From JARRRL01 sp037380725 (GTDB taxonomy: Bacteria > Pseudomonadota > Gammaproteobacteria > Pseudomonadales > JANQJO01): a DNA stretch of 48,840 nucleotides. Under the pieces are notes generated by a model. That model did no database searches. It worked only from the letters and a program-made list of their open reading frames with translations, and was not told the origin of the DNA. Below are positions 38,937 through 48,195 of the stretch, piece after piece (within the stretch, counting starts at the first letter, position 1; each line of letters begins with the position of its first letter). Made by a program: the position numbers and the translations under genes. The DNA lies in NCBI GenBank assembly GCA_037380725.1, contig JARRRL010000087.1, positions 1-48,840 of the forward strand, written 5' to 3'.

Positions 38937-39703
38937 GAAACACGTATCACTTGGTTGTGCCGTATGCGGTCGATGCGCTCATTCGTCTCTTTCATCCACT
39001 GGGGCATTTGAGATGGAAAACCAAGCTGAAACCAGCGGCTGTAACTGATCCCGAAAAAACGATGTGGGTACTGTTGGCTGCGAAAGTACGATTTGATGTT
39101 TTCTTGGCGTCCGTGGTCTTCAATCGGATGATCGGGGTCGACCAGTTGGCAAAAAGCATCTGATTTGCCATCCCAGAAGTTAGTGGCGCGAACGTGAACG
39201 CCGTATCCCGCTTCCCAACTGGATTGGATCAGACGGTTTTTGGCGAATTTAATCAGTTGATCATCCATGATGTAACTGTCGAGTCGACACCAGACATTTT
39301 TTACATTCACTTCAGCGTAAGCGTGGCTGATCAGGTCCGGTACGCGCTCATAGAAGTGCTTGGGCAGTAACTGGTATAACAGATCTTTGCGAATGATAAC
39401 GAAATGGGCATACGCTTCGATGTCGGCGGCGCGCAGCAAGGTAATGAATAGGTTGGTTTGCGCGGTGCCATGCCCCAGGCGGCGTTTCAGCGTATAACTG
39501 GTGGGTGTGCTGTCAAATTGCAGGCAATACCCAAATAGAATGTGTTGACGGACGAAATCGTGTATGGCGCGTGCCCGTTCTTGTTCATCCGCAAAAAGGC
39601 TTTTGAACCGTTGCCCGATGGCGGTTACGGAGAGCGAAGCAAAGTCTTGAGGCGTAAGTGTGTATCGTCTTGGCTTAACTTGGAATGGGTCTTCATTAAT
39701 CAT
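38933..39703 (-). CDS. Transglutaminase-like fold protein lacking the catalytic Cys
   Basis: 256 residues. The region from about 40 to 145 matches the transglutaminase-like core: ARAIHDFVRQHILF, then RLGHGTAQTNLFITLLRAADIEAYA, the His motif in ISHAYAEVNV (H127) and an Asp in RLDSYIMD (D142). In active members the second motif is GxC; here it reads GTAQ, with A81 where Cys is expected. It is therefore probably not a protease or cross-linking enzyme of the usual kind. No signal peptide is visible, so it is likely cytoplasmic. It converges on dnaE with a 4-bp overlap, where accA is found in many relatives. Confidence 0.7.
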   Translation of the reverse strand: MINEDPFQVKPRRYTLTPQDFASLSVTAIGQRFKSLFADEQERARAIHDFVRQHILFGYCLQFDSTPTSYTLKRRLGHGTAQTNLFITLLRAADIEAYAHFVIIRKDLLYQLLPKHFYERVPDLISHAYAEVNVKNVWCRLDSYIMDDQLIKFAKNRLIQSSWEAGYGVHVRATNFWDGKSDAFCQLVDPDHPIEDHGRQENIKSYFRSQQYPHRFFGISYSRWFQLGFPSQMPQWMKETNERIDRIRHNQVIRVS

Positions 39704-39871
39704 GGCGCCAAGTTGCTCTCTTCATTTGGGCATGCGCTCTTTTACGATTGCTTGGTTATGGTTACTGAGTGTTTTGTTGTTGTATATCTTTTCACACAGT
39801 CTGTCGTGCTATTTGTTTTTTGTACTCTGCCATGGTTGTGGTGATGCATCATGGCGCGCGGACACATTACG

Positions 39872-39894
39872 TTACGGTTTACATTACGGTTTAC
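39872..39894. repeat. 12-bp period direct repeat, two copies
   Basis: TTACGGTTTAC at 39872-39882 and 39884-39894; a partial ACATTACG precedes. Confidence 0.8.
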
Positions 39895-40075
39895 GCTTCG
39901 TAGTACTTTGGGTACTTACACGTGTGCGTACTAGTTTTAGTATGTATTCAGCACTGCTTCGCATTTTTTCTTAGCGTTCCTGAAACCATCGAATGCAGTC
40001 ATCCGCGACCGTTCGTAGAGGAATTAGTAGTTTACTTAGTTTGTAGAAGCTTGGCCAGCTTTGTGATCACAGTCT

Positions 40076-40103
40076 GTGTTCTCAGTTGCAGTGCTGAGAA
40101 CAC
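40076..40103. promoter_or_regulatory. Perfect 10-bp inverted repeat, possible operator or hairpin
   Basis: GTGTTCTCAG (40076-40085) and CTGAGAACAC (40094-40103) separated by TTGCAGTG. The centre-to-centre distance of 18 bp suits a dimeric regulator; no T run follows, so a terminator is less likely. Confidence 0.5.
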
Positions 40104-40500
40104 TGTCGCATTAAGGCGCAGAGTGGTAGAGGTAGTGAGATAGTAAATCGGTGTAAAGGGCGTGTGTCAGTGGTGAGCGTGTATGCGACACCCATTGTAT
40201 ACGATGCCGATTCGCCGAGTCCGTTAAATGGGTGAATTGATAAATATTATATGCCTTATCTGTAACGAATTGTTTATAAATTATATCCATTGCTGGTACT
40301 GCTGTTGAGCTTAACAGCCTTTCTTTGCATAACACATAGAAAGGTTACGTTCTGTGACGGTTGGCGGGCGAACGGCTCGGTAGCATATATGTGGGTGTGC
40401 GGCAGAGCGAATACGTTCATTTCGTGTGAGTCCTGTGAGTTGCGTTGCTGGTGAGGAACACCGTAAGGATCGCTGCGCAGGAGTGATGTCGCTGAGGCTG

Positions 40501-40565
40501 AGAAGTATATATAGAAGTATATGAAATATATATAGAAGTATAAATGTTGCAGAAGTATAAAAGTA
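40501..40565. repeat. Cluster of AGAAGTATA repeats
   Basis: AGAAGTATA at 40501, 40513, 40534 and 40551 with AT-rich filler and further AAGTAT copies to about 40566. The spacing is irregular. Confidence 0.8.
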
Positions 40566-40812
40566 TGAAGCTGAAGACAAGTTGCGCCATCGAGAAGAAG
40601 AAGTAGAAGTGATGGAGTAGATGTAGATTAAGAACCGTTACGGCAGGTGATGACAAGCTGGGATGTTCCCATTCATGATGTTGGGTTTGCCAGACTAATT
40701 AAAGAAAAAGAATAAACAAGTGGTGTTGTTCAATGGGCAATACGATGGTTTACAGCGTGTGGGGTTCGACACAGTGTGGATAATTTCAGAGTTGTCAAAA
40801 GAGGTAGATGAA

Positions 40813-42924
40813 ATGTTGAGGGGGACTGTTCAGAGCTGTTCAGGTTACACCCGGATCTCCTTCATAGCGCGTCTCGTGACTTGGCTGCCGCGTTTAGCGC
40901 TTGCTGGGTTTCTTGGCTTCCTGCTCAGTGGGTGTGGTGAGACGCAAACTCTGCCAGGTGGTTTAGATGGAGGCGGTGGCGTTAACAATGGAGGGTCTAT
41001 TGGCGGCGGCGGCGGCGGTGGTGGAGGCAATATTTTTGACCAAATCACCGGGTCGAGTGGGTCAAGCGGCTTCTCCAATGGTGGCGGCTCTTCATCTGAC
41101 AATGACTTAGGTTTTGGTCTGGTTGGGGGTGAGGGCAGCGGTTCGAATAACAATAATAACAGTTTGTTTGGTCAAAGAGGCGTGGTTAACTTTGTCCAAG
41201 ATGCATCGGCGACCAGTGAATCTGTGTCGGCGCATTCGGTCATGTTGGCGTTGTCCGTTCCGCAACGTGAGGCGGTGACGGTTTCCGTTGATGTGCAATC
41301 GGCGCAAGCGGAGCCCAATAAAGATTTTGGCATGCCGTCACAAATTGTGATCTTTCCACCTGGTGTGCAGCAGGTTGCCATCGATCTTCCAATTCTGGAA
41401 GATCAAGTGTTCGAAGAACCCGAAATGGTACAGTTGTTGATTTCTCAGGTCGGGGGTAATGCCTCGATGGGAAGTGTTGTCATGCACGAGGTGCGTATCA
41501 TCGATGATGATATTCCCACTGAAGCGGATACACTGCGTGATTTGCCGGTTCATGAAGCCCAAATGAAAGTGCTTTGTGATCGCATGACTCAAATGGGAGT
41601 CATCAACCGTGTCACGATGGCTTTTTGTGGTGATCAGGCGCCAGTTCTGACCAGTCTTAAAGATTTTCAGCGAGTGTTGGGCTTTGAGTTCCAGCCGGGT
41701 TCGGCAGGGCGTGGTGATAATGGCGCAAATGGTAACCCTGCTTTTGCGTTGACGGGACATTCCAGTTCACTCGTGATGCAGTTCACCAACCCGATTAATC
41801 CGCGTGCGGTGATTTTTACGCCGGATAACCAAGTGGGTGATACCCCGTTGGTGGCGATGGGTTTTGTTCGAGGTGAAACGTTTGCGGAAATCATTGCCGG
41901 TCACTTTAATCCCGATGATCCCAACGATCCTGCTAATGGAACCTTGCAGTTTTACTTATTAAATTTTGAGAAAAGTTGTAGCGCGGACAACAGCTGTACG
42001 ATGGGTGATCTGTTGACACCGGAAATTGAATCGGACTGGGTGGGGTACACGCTTTATCATGAGGAAGATTTAAAAAACACGATTTTTGATTGTCGTCAAT
42101 GTCACCAATCGGGAGGTCCTGGTACGGCGAAGTCGATGCTGATGCAAGAATTGAACAATCCGTGGACGCATTGGTTCCGTGATAATCGTGAAGCGGGTAA
42201 TTCGCTGTTGCAAGATTATCTGGCGGCGCATGGTACGGATGAGCCGTATGCGGGCATTCCAGGCTCATTTGTTTCCGGATCCAACCCCGCTAATTTGGAA
42301 GACGCGATTAATGCGGCGGGTTTTGGAAATGGGTTTAATCCGAATACGCAAACGGGCCGCTTTGATACGGGGCAGATCGAGCAAGAAGTCAGTAATTCTG
42401 CAGCGGGTCAACCAGAAGATAATACGGTGTCGGGTGTCAGCGCGACGTGGGAAGCGTTGTACGAGCAGAATGTACGAGGCGAAATCATTCAGGTACCCTA
42501 TCACGATGCCAATGTGACCGATCCCGCGAAGCTTGCAGAAATGACACAAGCGTATCAACAGTTTATGACTGGTGCCTTGACGGAGCTTCCCGATATTCGG
42601 CAGGCGTTTAAAACGTCGGATCTGCGTGATATTGGATTCCGAGTTAAGGCGGGTTTGGACGGTCAAGGTATCCTGATTCAGGCGTGTACGCAGTGTCACA
42701 ACCAGCAGTTGGATCAAACCATCAGTCGAGCTCAGTTTGATGTGAATATGGATTTGATGAGTGTTGCTGAACTGCAGGTGGCCATTGAGCGTATTAATTT
42801 AGAGGAAGAGCATTTGAAAGTGATGCCGCCCAGACGTTTTCGGTTTTTGGATGACGCGGAAAGAGCTTTGTTGACGCAGTATCTTCAATCGGTGATTGCT
42901 GAAAAACAACAAGCGGCACAGTGA
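40813..42924 (+). CDS. Predicted lipoprotein with Calx-beta domain and two c-type haem motifs
   Basis: 703 residues from ATG 40813 (GAGG 8 nt upstream). A signal peptide with lipobox LLSGC puts the lipidated Cys at 41, so it is exported and anchored. A Gly/Asn/Ser-rich linker with a nine-Gly run (about 50-115) leads to a Calx-beta-like domain (about 120-225, ending HEVRIIDDD). The C-terminal half has two CxxCH haem-binding motifs, CRQCH (427-431) and CTQCH (625-629), the second followed by MPPRRFRFLDDAERALLTQYL, typical of a cytochrome c domain. It may carry electrons at the cell surface, but no partner is encoded nearby. A good terminator follows. Family not named with confidence. Confidence 0.75.
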   Translation: MLRGTVQSCSGYTRISFIARLVTWLPRLALAGFLGFLLSGCGETQTLPGGLDGGGGVNNGGSIGGGGGGGGGNIFDQITGSSGSSGFSNGGGSSSDNDLGFGLVGGEGSGSNNNNNSLFGQRGVVNFVQDASATSESVSAHSVMLALSVPQREAVTVSVDVQSAQAEPNKDFGMPSQIVIFPPGVQQVAIDLPILEDQVFEEPEMVQLLISQVGGNASMGSVVMHEVRIIDDDIPTEADTLRDLPVHEAQMKVLCDRMTQMGVINRVTMAFCGDQAPVLTSLKDFQRVLGFEFQPGSAGRGDNGANGNPAFALTGHSSSLVMQFTNPINPRAVIFTPDNQVGDTPLVAMGFVRGETFAEIIAGHFNPDDPNDPANGTLQFYLLNFEKSCSADNSCTMGDLLTPEIESDWVGYTLYHEEDLKNTIFDCRQCHQSGGPGTAKSMLMQELNNPWTHWFRDNREAGNSLLQDYLAAHGTDEPYAGIPGSFVSGSNPANLEDAINAAGFGNGFNPNTQTGRFDTGQIEQEVSNSAAGQPEDNTVSGVSATWEALYEQNVRGEIIQVPYHDANVTDPAKLAEMTQAYQQFMTGALTELPDIRQAFKTSDLRDIGFRVKAGLDGQGILIQACTQCHNQQLDQTISRAQFDVNMDLMSVAELQVAIERINLEEEHLKVMPPRRFRFLDDAERALLTQYLQSVIAEKQQAAQ

Positions 42925-43537
42925 GATCAGTGGGCGGGAGGCAAATTGGGACACCAGTCGAGACGGCTATCGCCCACTAAAAGCAAATAAAGAGTAAAAA
43001 GAGCGCAAAAAGCCGACCATGCCTTCTGGGGTATCGTTGGCTTTTTTTTTACAACGGGTACCGGATTTATTGATTTATTGCACCCTCAGTGGGAAGCTGT
43101 GTGTCATAAGTCGCCGTTAGCCCTTTTCAGGGTCGGGCCAGGACTCCGATCGAATGAATCAGTACGTGACTTGGAGAACGCCAGGTTGCTTTACATCAAA
43201 CCATAGAGAGAAAGAATACGTGTGCGATACTAAAATCCCTTTTCTCAGTTATTAAAAACAGTCACGCGCGGTGAGAACCGTGCCAGAGTGACCGACACAC
43301 ATTGTGGTGCGTGTTGCACCATCTCTGTAATGAGAGAGAGAACGGTGTGCGTGGGGCGTGATGTTGCTGTACGGTGGGATATCTATTTTGTAAACCATGA
43401 TTAAACTGTTTCGAACTGTTTTGTTCGGCTTACATTACCTCCGAAACCCCGTACGATATAAAGTGTTTATTGCGGCGAAGCAAATGGTGCGGTGCGGCAA
43501 ATAGACACTCTGCAATAAGGCCAAGTGGAGTTGTAGC
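42925..43537. other. Spacer with terminator, 613 bp, no gene
   Basis: Begins with an imperfect GTGGGCG/CGCCCAC pairing (42931-42976), then the strong terminator at 43007-43050. A small hairpin TGGTGC/GCACCA lies near 43305-43321. The remaining 200 bp precede the next gene and must hold its promoter; none was identified with confidence. Confidence 0.6.
43007..43050 (+). terminator. Rho-independent terminator
   Basis: AAAAAGCCGACCATGCC pairs with GGGGTATCGTTGGCTTTTT through GU pairs and one mismatch around a short loop, followed by a long T run (43042-43050). It ends the cytochrome lipoprotein transcript. Confidence 0.85.
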
Positions 43538-45181
43538 ATGTCTGACGGTGATGATAATAAGATGCAAGATGTGGCATCGGTGTTTGAGCAGAAAAAGATG
43601 TCTGTGATTCAGGAGGTGCAAAATCTCTTTCAGGAGTACTTTCCGGCAAGTCCATCGGCTACCTTTGGGGACCAATTTTTCAAAGAACATGGTGCGGATG
43701 AAGGTGCTGCGTCGCGTGCGGAAAAGCTCAAAGAAATGTCTCAAAAAATTAGCTCGCGGGTAAAAAAACACGGCGAGGAGATTAAAGAGCAATTTGAACA
43801 AGCTTCACGTGAGAACAGCGTATTTATTGAATCTCGCATCAGACCCTTGTTGTCGAAGCCGCACGTTAAAAAAGAGTGCCAACAAGGCATCGAAAACATA
43901 CTGAGTTTTACGCGTCGTGCTCACTTTGTGTTTTTACCCAAGCCGGTGAAAATCGCTGTGGTGGATATTTTGGATTGGGCGACGGGCGACTTCGAGGGTG
44001 GGGTCACCGAGCGCGTGATACAGTACGTGCTGTTGGGGTTGGACATTCTCCTGAATGACAGTAAATTTAAGGCGCTTTCTCATCGGGTTCAAGCTGTGGC
44101 GCTTGATTTGCAGTACAAAGATCTTTATTTGTTTCAGGCGCGCCGTATTTTATTTAAAGTGTGGGAACGCAGTTTCGCGATGTTGAGTGAGGATGAGCAA
44201 ATTGCGGAACTGAAAGAGGCGGTCGGTGAGGCGGTGCAGGAGAAAGAACGTTACAAAAAAATGGATATTTCTTCTGAATATATTATCGATATGATTCGCA
44301 AATGCGAGTACCTCAGCGAACGGGGTGAGGATGTGGTGCGGCACATTTACGATTTGCTTTCCAGCAATCTGAGTTTGTGGCACAAGTATCACATCGCGAA
44401 GGCCATTTCGTCGCCAGCTTTGGCGCAGCTTCAAGCCAGTGATGCACATTATTCACAACTGCTTGATGCGATGAAATACAGTATCGATATTGCGATTGCC
44501 TCAGCGCAAATGGGTTCACGGAGTGCGTCGAGCGCGCAAGAGGGGCTCATGGGTGACGCTGGAGAGGGCGATGGTTTTCTGGGGGAAGCTTATTACGACG
44601 AGGACGACGAAGAAGAAGATTTTATGGATGAAGGGCGCGAAGAACTCATTGATGAGTACGTGAATGATTTGATTTTATCCGAATCCCCGCCCGATTACAT
44701 CGCCTCTCTCAATGATATGAATCGTGGTTTGCTCACGCAAATTGTTAAAGACCTGTTCGCGGTGGGGGCCAAGCGCGATGCGGTGGATTCGTTTCTCAAT
44801 ATGGTGGCAAATGCGATTTTCATGAATCTATCCGATCGGTCTAAGCAGCGACTGTTGGGTATGGTGAAGCGTGTATTGGGAGAGCATACTGGGCAGCGTT
44901 CGTATGAGCAAGCCTTGTACCACATCGTGTATTTTATTTGTCATCCACAGCTGGCGCGACTTTCACAACGAGACGTTGATTGGTTAGTGGAGTCGGTGGA
45001 GCGATTGAAAGTTGATTTTTATGATAACTCTGAAGCGTCAGCGTTGATCGAATTTTTGGAATGTTTTCACAAAGTGGTTGAAGGCACTGAACTGACGACC
45101 ATGTGTTTTTACCTCGGTCGCTTGACGCTTTCGGCATCCGCATCGCCTACGTGGTGCGACGACAAAGTAGCAGCGGAGTAA
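43538..45181 (+). CDS. Unknown 547-residue soluble helical protein
   Basis: Not recognised. Starts at ATG 43538 with GGAG about 9 nt upstream. There is no signal peptide and no clear membrane helix, so it is probably cytoplasmic. Nearly all of it looks alpha-helical: a charged coiled-coil-like N-terminal part (EKLKEMSQKISSRVKKHGEEIKEQFEQ), a middle region with CEYLSERGEDVVRHIYDLLSS, a very acidic linker near 350-375 (YDEDDEEEDFMDE) and a second helical region to the end. It carries 5 or more cysteines without a metal-site pattern. It stands alone between two spacers of more than 400 bp. It might be a regulatory or scaffold protein, but nothing in the neighbourhood fixes its role. Confidence 0.7.
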   Translation: MSDGDDNKMQDVASVFEQKKMSVIQEVQNLFQEYFPASPSATFGDQFFKEHGADEGAASRAEKLKEMSQKISSRVKKHGEEIKEQFEQASRENSVFIESRIRPLLSKPHVKKECQQGIENILSFTRRAHFVFLPKPVKIAVVDILDWATGDFEGGVTERVIQYVLLGLDILLNDSKFKALSHRVQAVALDLQYKDLYLFQARRILFKVWERSFAMLSEDEQIAELKEAVGEAVQEKERYKKMDISSEYIIDMIRKCEYLSERGEDVVRHIYDLLSSNLSLWHKYHIAKAISSPALAQLQASDAHYSQLLDAMKYSIDIAIASAQMGSRSASSAQEGLMGDAGEGDGFLGEAYYDEDDEEEDFMDEGREELIDEYVNDLILSESPPDYIASLNDMNRGLLTQIVKDLFAVGAKRDAVDSFLNMVANAIFMNLSDRSKQRLLGMVKRVLGEHTGQRSYEQALYHIVYFICHPQLARLSQRDVDWLVESVERLKVDFYDNSEASALIEFLECFHKVVEGTELTTMCFYLGRLTLSASASPTWCDDKVAAE

Positions 45182-45367
45182 AAAATAGGGTAAAAATCGA
45201 CCGGCCTGTCGCGTGTGAAGCATGAGCGAGTGGGGGTATAGCGTACAAGTCGCTGATGTTACGTCGGTGACTTGTCTGTTTGAAGGCGCTGGTGCGCGGT
45301 GCTTCAGCCTGTTTCTGCTTTGCTTTTCTCTATATTGTCTATTACCGCTTTGCCTTCGATCATTGCA

Positions 45368-45401
45368 TCTCTCTATTCTCTCTATTCTCTCTATTCTCTA
45401 T
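45368..45401. repeat. 9-bp tandem array, three copies and a partial
   Basis: TCTCTCTAT at 45368-45376, 45377-45385 and 45386-45394, then TCTCTAT. The plus strand is almost pure pyrimidine here. Confidence 0.92.
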
Positions 45402-45581
45402 TTTTTCTCTAATCTCTATTTTTTTGTTCTGTCTGTTGTCGCATCTCCTGCTGCTTGTTTCTTCCGTTTGCCTCGTGACTTCCTTTGTCTTGCGTATCTG
45501 CGAGTTGTATGAAAGATGGATGGTTTCTTAATCACTTAATGGTAGAATGCTTCACGCCGATGGCGGCTGTTTTTGTTTTAT

Positions 45582-45614
45582 CGTGGGGCAGGCGTGGGGC
45601 AAGCGTGGGGCAGG
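45582..45614. repeat. 11-bp tandem array, three copies, just before trpD
   Basis: CGTGGGGCAGG, CGTGGGGCAAG and CGTGGGGCAGG follow without spacing and end 20 bp before the trpD start. Confidence 0.92.
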
Positions 45615-45634
45615 CAAGGTGTGAGGAGCGAACG

Positions 45635-46672
45635 ATGCAAATACAGAACGCCATAGCGACCTTGGTGGAAAGGGAGTCGCTTTCCGAGGCGGACATGTAC
45701 GCCGTGATGCAGCAAATTATGCGTGGAGAAGCGACATCAGCTCAGATTGCGGGCTTGTCGATTGCTTTGCGCATGAAAGGGGAAACCGTTGATGAACTCA
45801 CCGCAGCGGCTCGTGTTATGCGTGATTATTCCAGGCGGGTGCCGTGTGAGCGAGAAAATCTCATCGATACTTGTGGAACTGGCGGCGATGGCGCATCGCT
45901 CTTTAATGTTTCCACAACGGCTGCATTTGTTGTGGCTGCGGCAGGTGGTGCTGTTGCCAAACACGGCAATAAGTCCATATCGAGCACATCTGGCAGCTCG
46001 GATGTCTTGGAAGCCGCAGGTGTAAGGTTGGACATTGATTCGGCACACATTGTTCGTTGTATCGAGCACGTGGGCGTGGGGTTTATGTATGCGCCGGCGC
46101 ACCACAGCGCGATGAAACACGCGATTGGGCCTCGGCGGGAGATGGGAGTTAGAACGTTTTTTAACCTTTTGGGGCCTTTGGCTAACCCAGCAGGGGTGAA
46201 GCGTCAGGTGTTAGGGGTGTATGATCGGCGTTGGCTTCGGATCATGGCCAGCGTATTAGGCAAATTGGGTAGCCAGCACGTGATGGTGGTTCACAGCTCG
46301 GATGGTCTGGATGAATTGAGTATTGCGGCACCGACATTTGTGTGTGAGTTCAAGCACGGTGAGCTTCATGAGTATGAGGTGCTGCCTGAAGCGGTGGGTT
46401 TAACGCGCCAATCGCTGGCGGATTGTCAGGTCAGCTCTGTTGATGAAAGTCTCAGTGTCATGCGATCCGTGTTGAAGAATGAAGCTACGGCTGCCCGGGA
46501 TATGGTATTGCTCAATGCGGGAGCGGCGTTACTGGTTGCGGGATTAGTACGGGATATGCGTGCGGGAGTGGACATGGCCTCGGATGCCTTGGCCAGTGGT
46601 TTGGCGTTGGAAAAATTGAAAGAGCTGGTGGCGTTTACGCAACTGCCGTATGAAGAAGGGGAGGAGATTTGA
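45635..46672 (+). CDS. trpD: Anthranilate phosphoribosyltransferase
   Basis: 345 residues. TrpD joins anthranilate and PRPP in tryptophan synthesis. The PRPP-binding GTGGDGASLFNVST, the KHGNKSISSTSGSSD loop and the RTFFNLLGPLANPA segment are intact. Start ATG 45635 has GGAG 7 nt upstream; the frame is open back to 45485 but that leader includes the spacer repeats and is not family sequence. Its stop overlaps the trpC ATG by one base. Confidence 0.96.
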   Translation: MQIQNAIATLVERESLSEADMYAVMQQIMRGEATSAQIAGLSIALRMKGETVDELTAAARVMRDYSRRVPCERENLIDTCGTGGDGASLFNVSTTAAFVVAAAGGAVAKHGNKSISSTSGSSDVLEAAGVRLDIDSAHIVRCIEHVGVGFMYAPAHHSAMKHAIGPRREMGVRTFFNLLGPLANPAGVKRQVLGVYDRRWLRIMASVLGKLGSQHVMVVHSSDGLDELSIAAPTFVCEFKHGELHEYEVLPEAVGLTRQSLADCQVSSVDESLSVMRSVLKNEATAARDMVLLNAGAALLVAGLVRDMRAGVDMASDALASGLALEKLKELVAFTQLPYEEGEEI

Positions 46673-47505
46673 TGTCATCAAACCATCAGGCACCACCTAC
46701 TATTTTACAGCGTATTGTAACGGATAAACGGGCGTGGGTGGCGGCAGCTGCGTCGCGCAGACCGATGGCGGCCTTGCAAGATGAAGCCCGTGACCAGCCA
46801 GCAACGCGCGATTTTGTGCAGGCCTTGTCGAACCGTGTGATGCAGCAGCAGCCAGGGGTGATTGCGGAAATTAAGAAGGCGTCACCCAGTAAAGGAGTCA
46901 TTCGCCCTGATTTTGATGTGCCCGCTGTGGCGCGAAGTTACGCTGAACACGGTGCCGCGTGCTTATCGATTCTTACGGATGTACCCTATTTTCAAGGTGA
47001 TGATGCCTATCTGGCTGCGGCGCGAGCGGTGATGGATCTGCCGATTTTGCGAAAAGATTTTGTGATTGATCCGTATCAGGTTTACGAATCGCGCGTATTG
47101 GGCGCTGATTGCATATTGTTAATTGCATCAATCCTGGCGTTTTCTGAAATGCAGACTTTGGAGGGCATTGCTCACGAATTGGGCATGTCAGTATTAGTGG
47201 AAGTGCACGATGCGTCGGAGTTGGAAACGGTGTTGCCCCTTGCTTCACCGTTATTGGGTATTAATAATCGCAACTTGCACACCTTTGATGTTTCGCTGGA
47301 TACGAGTTTATCTTTGGCTGCGCGTGTGCGTGCATCGGAATACGGCGCAACGAAGCATGTGGTTACTGAGTCGGGCATTCACACAGCTCAGGATGTACTG
47401 CGGATGAGTGAGGCAGGCATTATGCGCTTCTTGGTGGGCGAATCGTTTATGCGAGCGCCAGATCCAGGCGCTCAGTTGTCAAGCGTGTTTGCTCGGCAGT
47501 CCTAA
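46672..47505 (+). CDS. trpC: Indole-3-glycerol phosphate synthase
   Basis: 277 residues, a TIM-barrel enzyme. Motifs: AEIKKASPSKGVIRPDF, AACLSILTDVPYFQG, ILRKDFVIDPYQVYESR, LLGINNRNLHTFDV, VTESGIHTAQDV and FLVGESFM. It is a free IGPS without the PRAI (TrpF) fusion seen in enterics. TGATG overlap with trpD indicates coupled translation. It converges on crp, with 30 bp between stops. Confidence 0.96.
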   Translation: MSSNHQAPPTILQRIVTDKRAWVAAAASRRPMAALQDEARDQPATRDFVQALSNRVMQQQPGVIAEIKKASPSKGVIRPDFDVPAVARSYAEHGAACLSILTDVPYFQGDDAYLAAARAVMDLPILRKDFVIDPYQVYESRVLGADCILLIASILAFSEMQTLEGIAHELGMSVLVEVHDASELETVLPLASPLLGINNRNLHTFDVSLDTSLSLAARVRASEYGATKHVVTESGIHTAQDVLRMSEAGIMRFLVGESFMRAPDPGAQLSSVFARQS

Positions 47506-47535
47506 AGCGGTGGCCTTACAGGGACGTCTGTTCAA

Positions 47536-48195
47536 TTAACGTGTTCCGTATACCACCATGGTTTTACCTTTTACGGACACCAATCCTTGTTCTTCCAAGT
47601 TTTTCAGAACGCGACCGACCATCTCACGAGAACAACCGACGATTCGCCCGATTTCTTGTCGGGTGATTTTGATTTGCATGCCGTCTGGGTGTGTCATGGC
47701 ATCGGGCTCTTTGCATAACTCGAGAAGGGTGTGCGCCACACGACCCGTAACGTCTAAGAATGCTAAATCACCAACTTTGCGCGTGGTGGCGCGTAGACGA
47801 CCGGCTAATTGAGCGCTGACGGCAAAAAGAATGTCCGAATCTTCTTTCGCCAATTCGCGAAATTGCTGAAAGGAAATTTCCCCCACTTCGCATTCGGTTT
47901 TGGCTTTGACCCAGGCGCTGCGACTGGGTGCTTGCTCGAACAGACCCATTTCACCGAAGAAGTCGCCTTCGTTCAGGTAAGCAACGATCATTTCTCGACC
48001 TTCGTCGTCTTCGATCAGTACGGTGACTGAGCCTTTGATGACATAATAGAGTGCGTCGGAATCATCGCCTGCGTAGATGATGGTGCTTTTGGCAGGGTAT
48101 TTGCGGCGGTGGCATTGGGACAAAAACTTGTCCATATCGTGTATGAATCCGCTCGCGTCTCGCCGGTTGTCGCTCATATAATCAGATCTGCCCAT
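47536..48195 (-). CDS. crp: cAMP receptor protein of the Vfr/CRP type
   Basis: 219 residues. The N-terminal cyclic-nucleotide domain has the phosphate-binding cassette (FFGEMGLFEQ...RSAW) and the helix C region RATTRKVGDLAFLDVTGRVA; the C-terminal winged helix-turn-helix reads ITRQEIGRIVGCSREMVGRVLKNLEEQGLVSVKGKTMVVYGTR. This is very near Vfr of Pseudomonas, which also sits beside trpC. Start ATG 48195 or ATG 48177 (MSDNRRD); neither has a clear ribosome site. In relatives Vfr/CRP controls catabolism or virulence; targets here are unknown. Confidence 0.93.
   Translation of the reverse strand: MGRSDYMSDNRRDASGFIHDMDKFLSQCHRRKYPAKSTIIYAGDDSDALYYVIKGSVTVLIEDDEGREMIVAYLNEGDFFGEMGLFEQAPSRSAWVKAKTECEVGEISFQQFRELAKEDSDILFAVSAQLAGRLRATTRKVGDLAFLDVTGRVAHTLLELCKEPDAMTHPDGMQIKITRQEIGRIVGCSREMVGRVLKNLEEQGLVSVKGKTMVVYGTR

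Larger units (their letters stand above)
39704..40812. other. 1.1-kb spacer without a convincing gene
   Basis: Short ORFs here have no family resemblance and poor start sites. The stretch holds a 12-bp direct repeat, a perfect 10-bp inverted repeat and an AGAAGTATA cluster (all listed) and is AT-rich from 40200 to 40620. It presumably contains the divergent promoters of the transglutaminase-like gene and the cytochrome lipoprotein gene. Confidence 0.6.
45182..45634. other. Spacer upstream of trpD with two tandem arrays, no gene
   Basis: A 453-bp stretch with a pyrimidine-rich centre (45340-45430). No leader peptide with paired tryptophan codons was found, so classical trp attenuation is not supported. 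trpE and trpG are not upstream. Confidence 0.65.

Noticed and set aside
39660..39974. 104-residue plus-strand ORF in the spacer after the transglutaminase-like gene
   Set aside because: Low-complexity hydrophobic reading with no ribosome site; it overlaps the divergent gene start.
45182..45634. trp attenuator with leader peptide
   Set aside because: Short ORFs in the region do not contain consecutive Trp codons and no antiterminator/terminator pair was found.
45485..45634. N-terminal extension of TrpD
   Set aside because: The open frame before ATG 45635 contains the 11-bp array, has no family counterpart, and the ATG has a good ribosome site.
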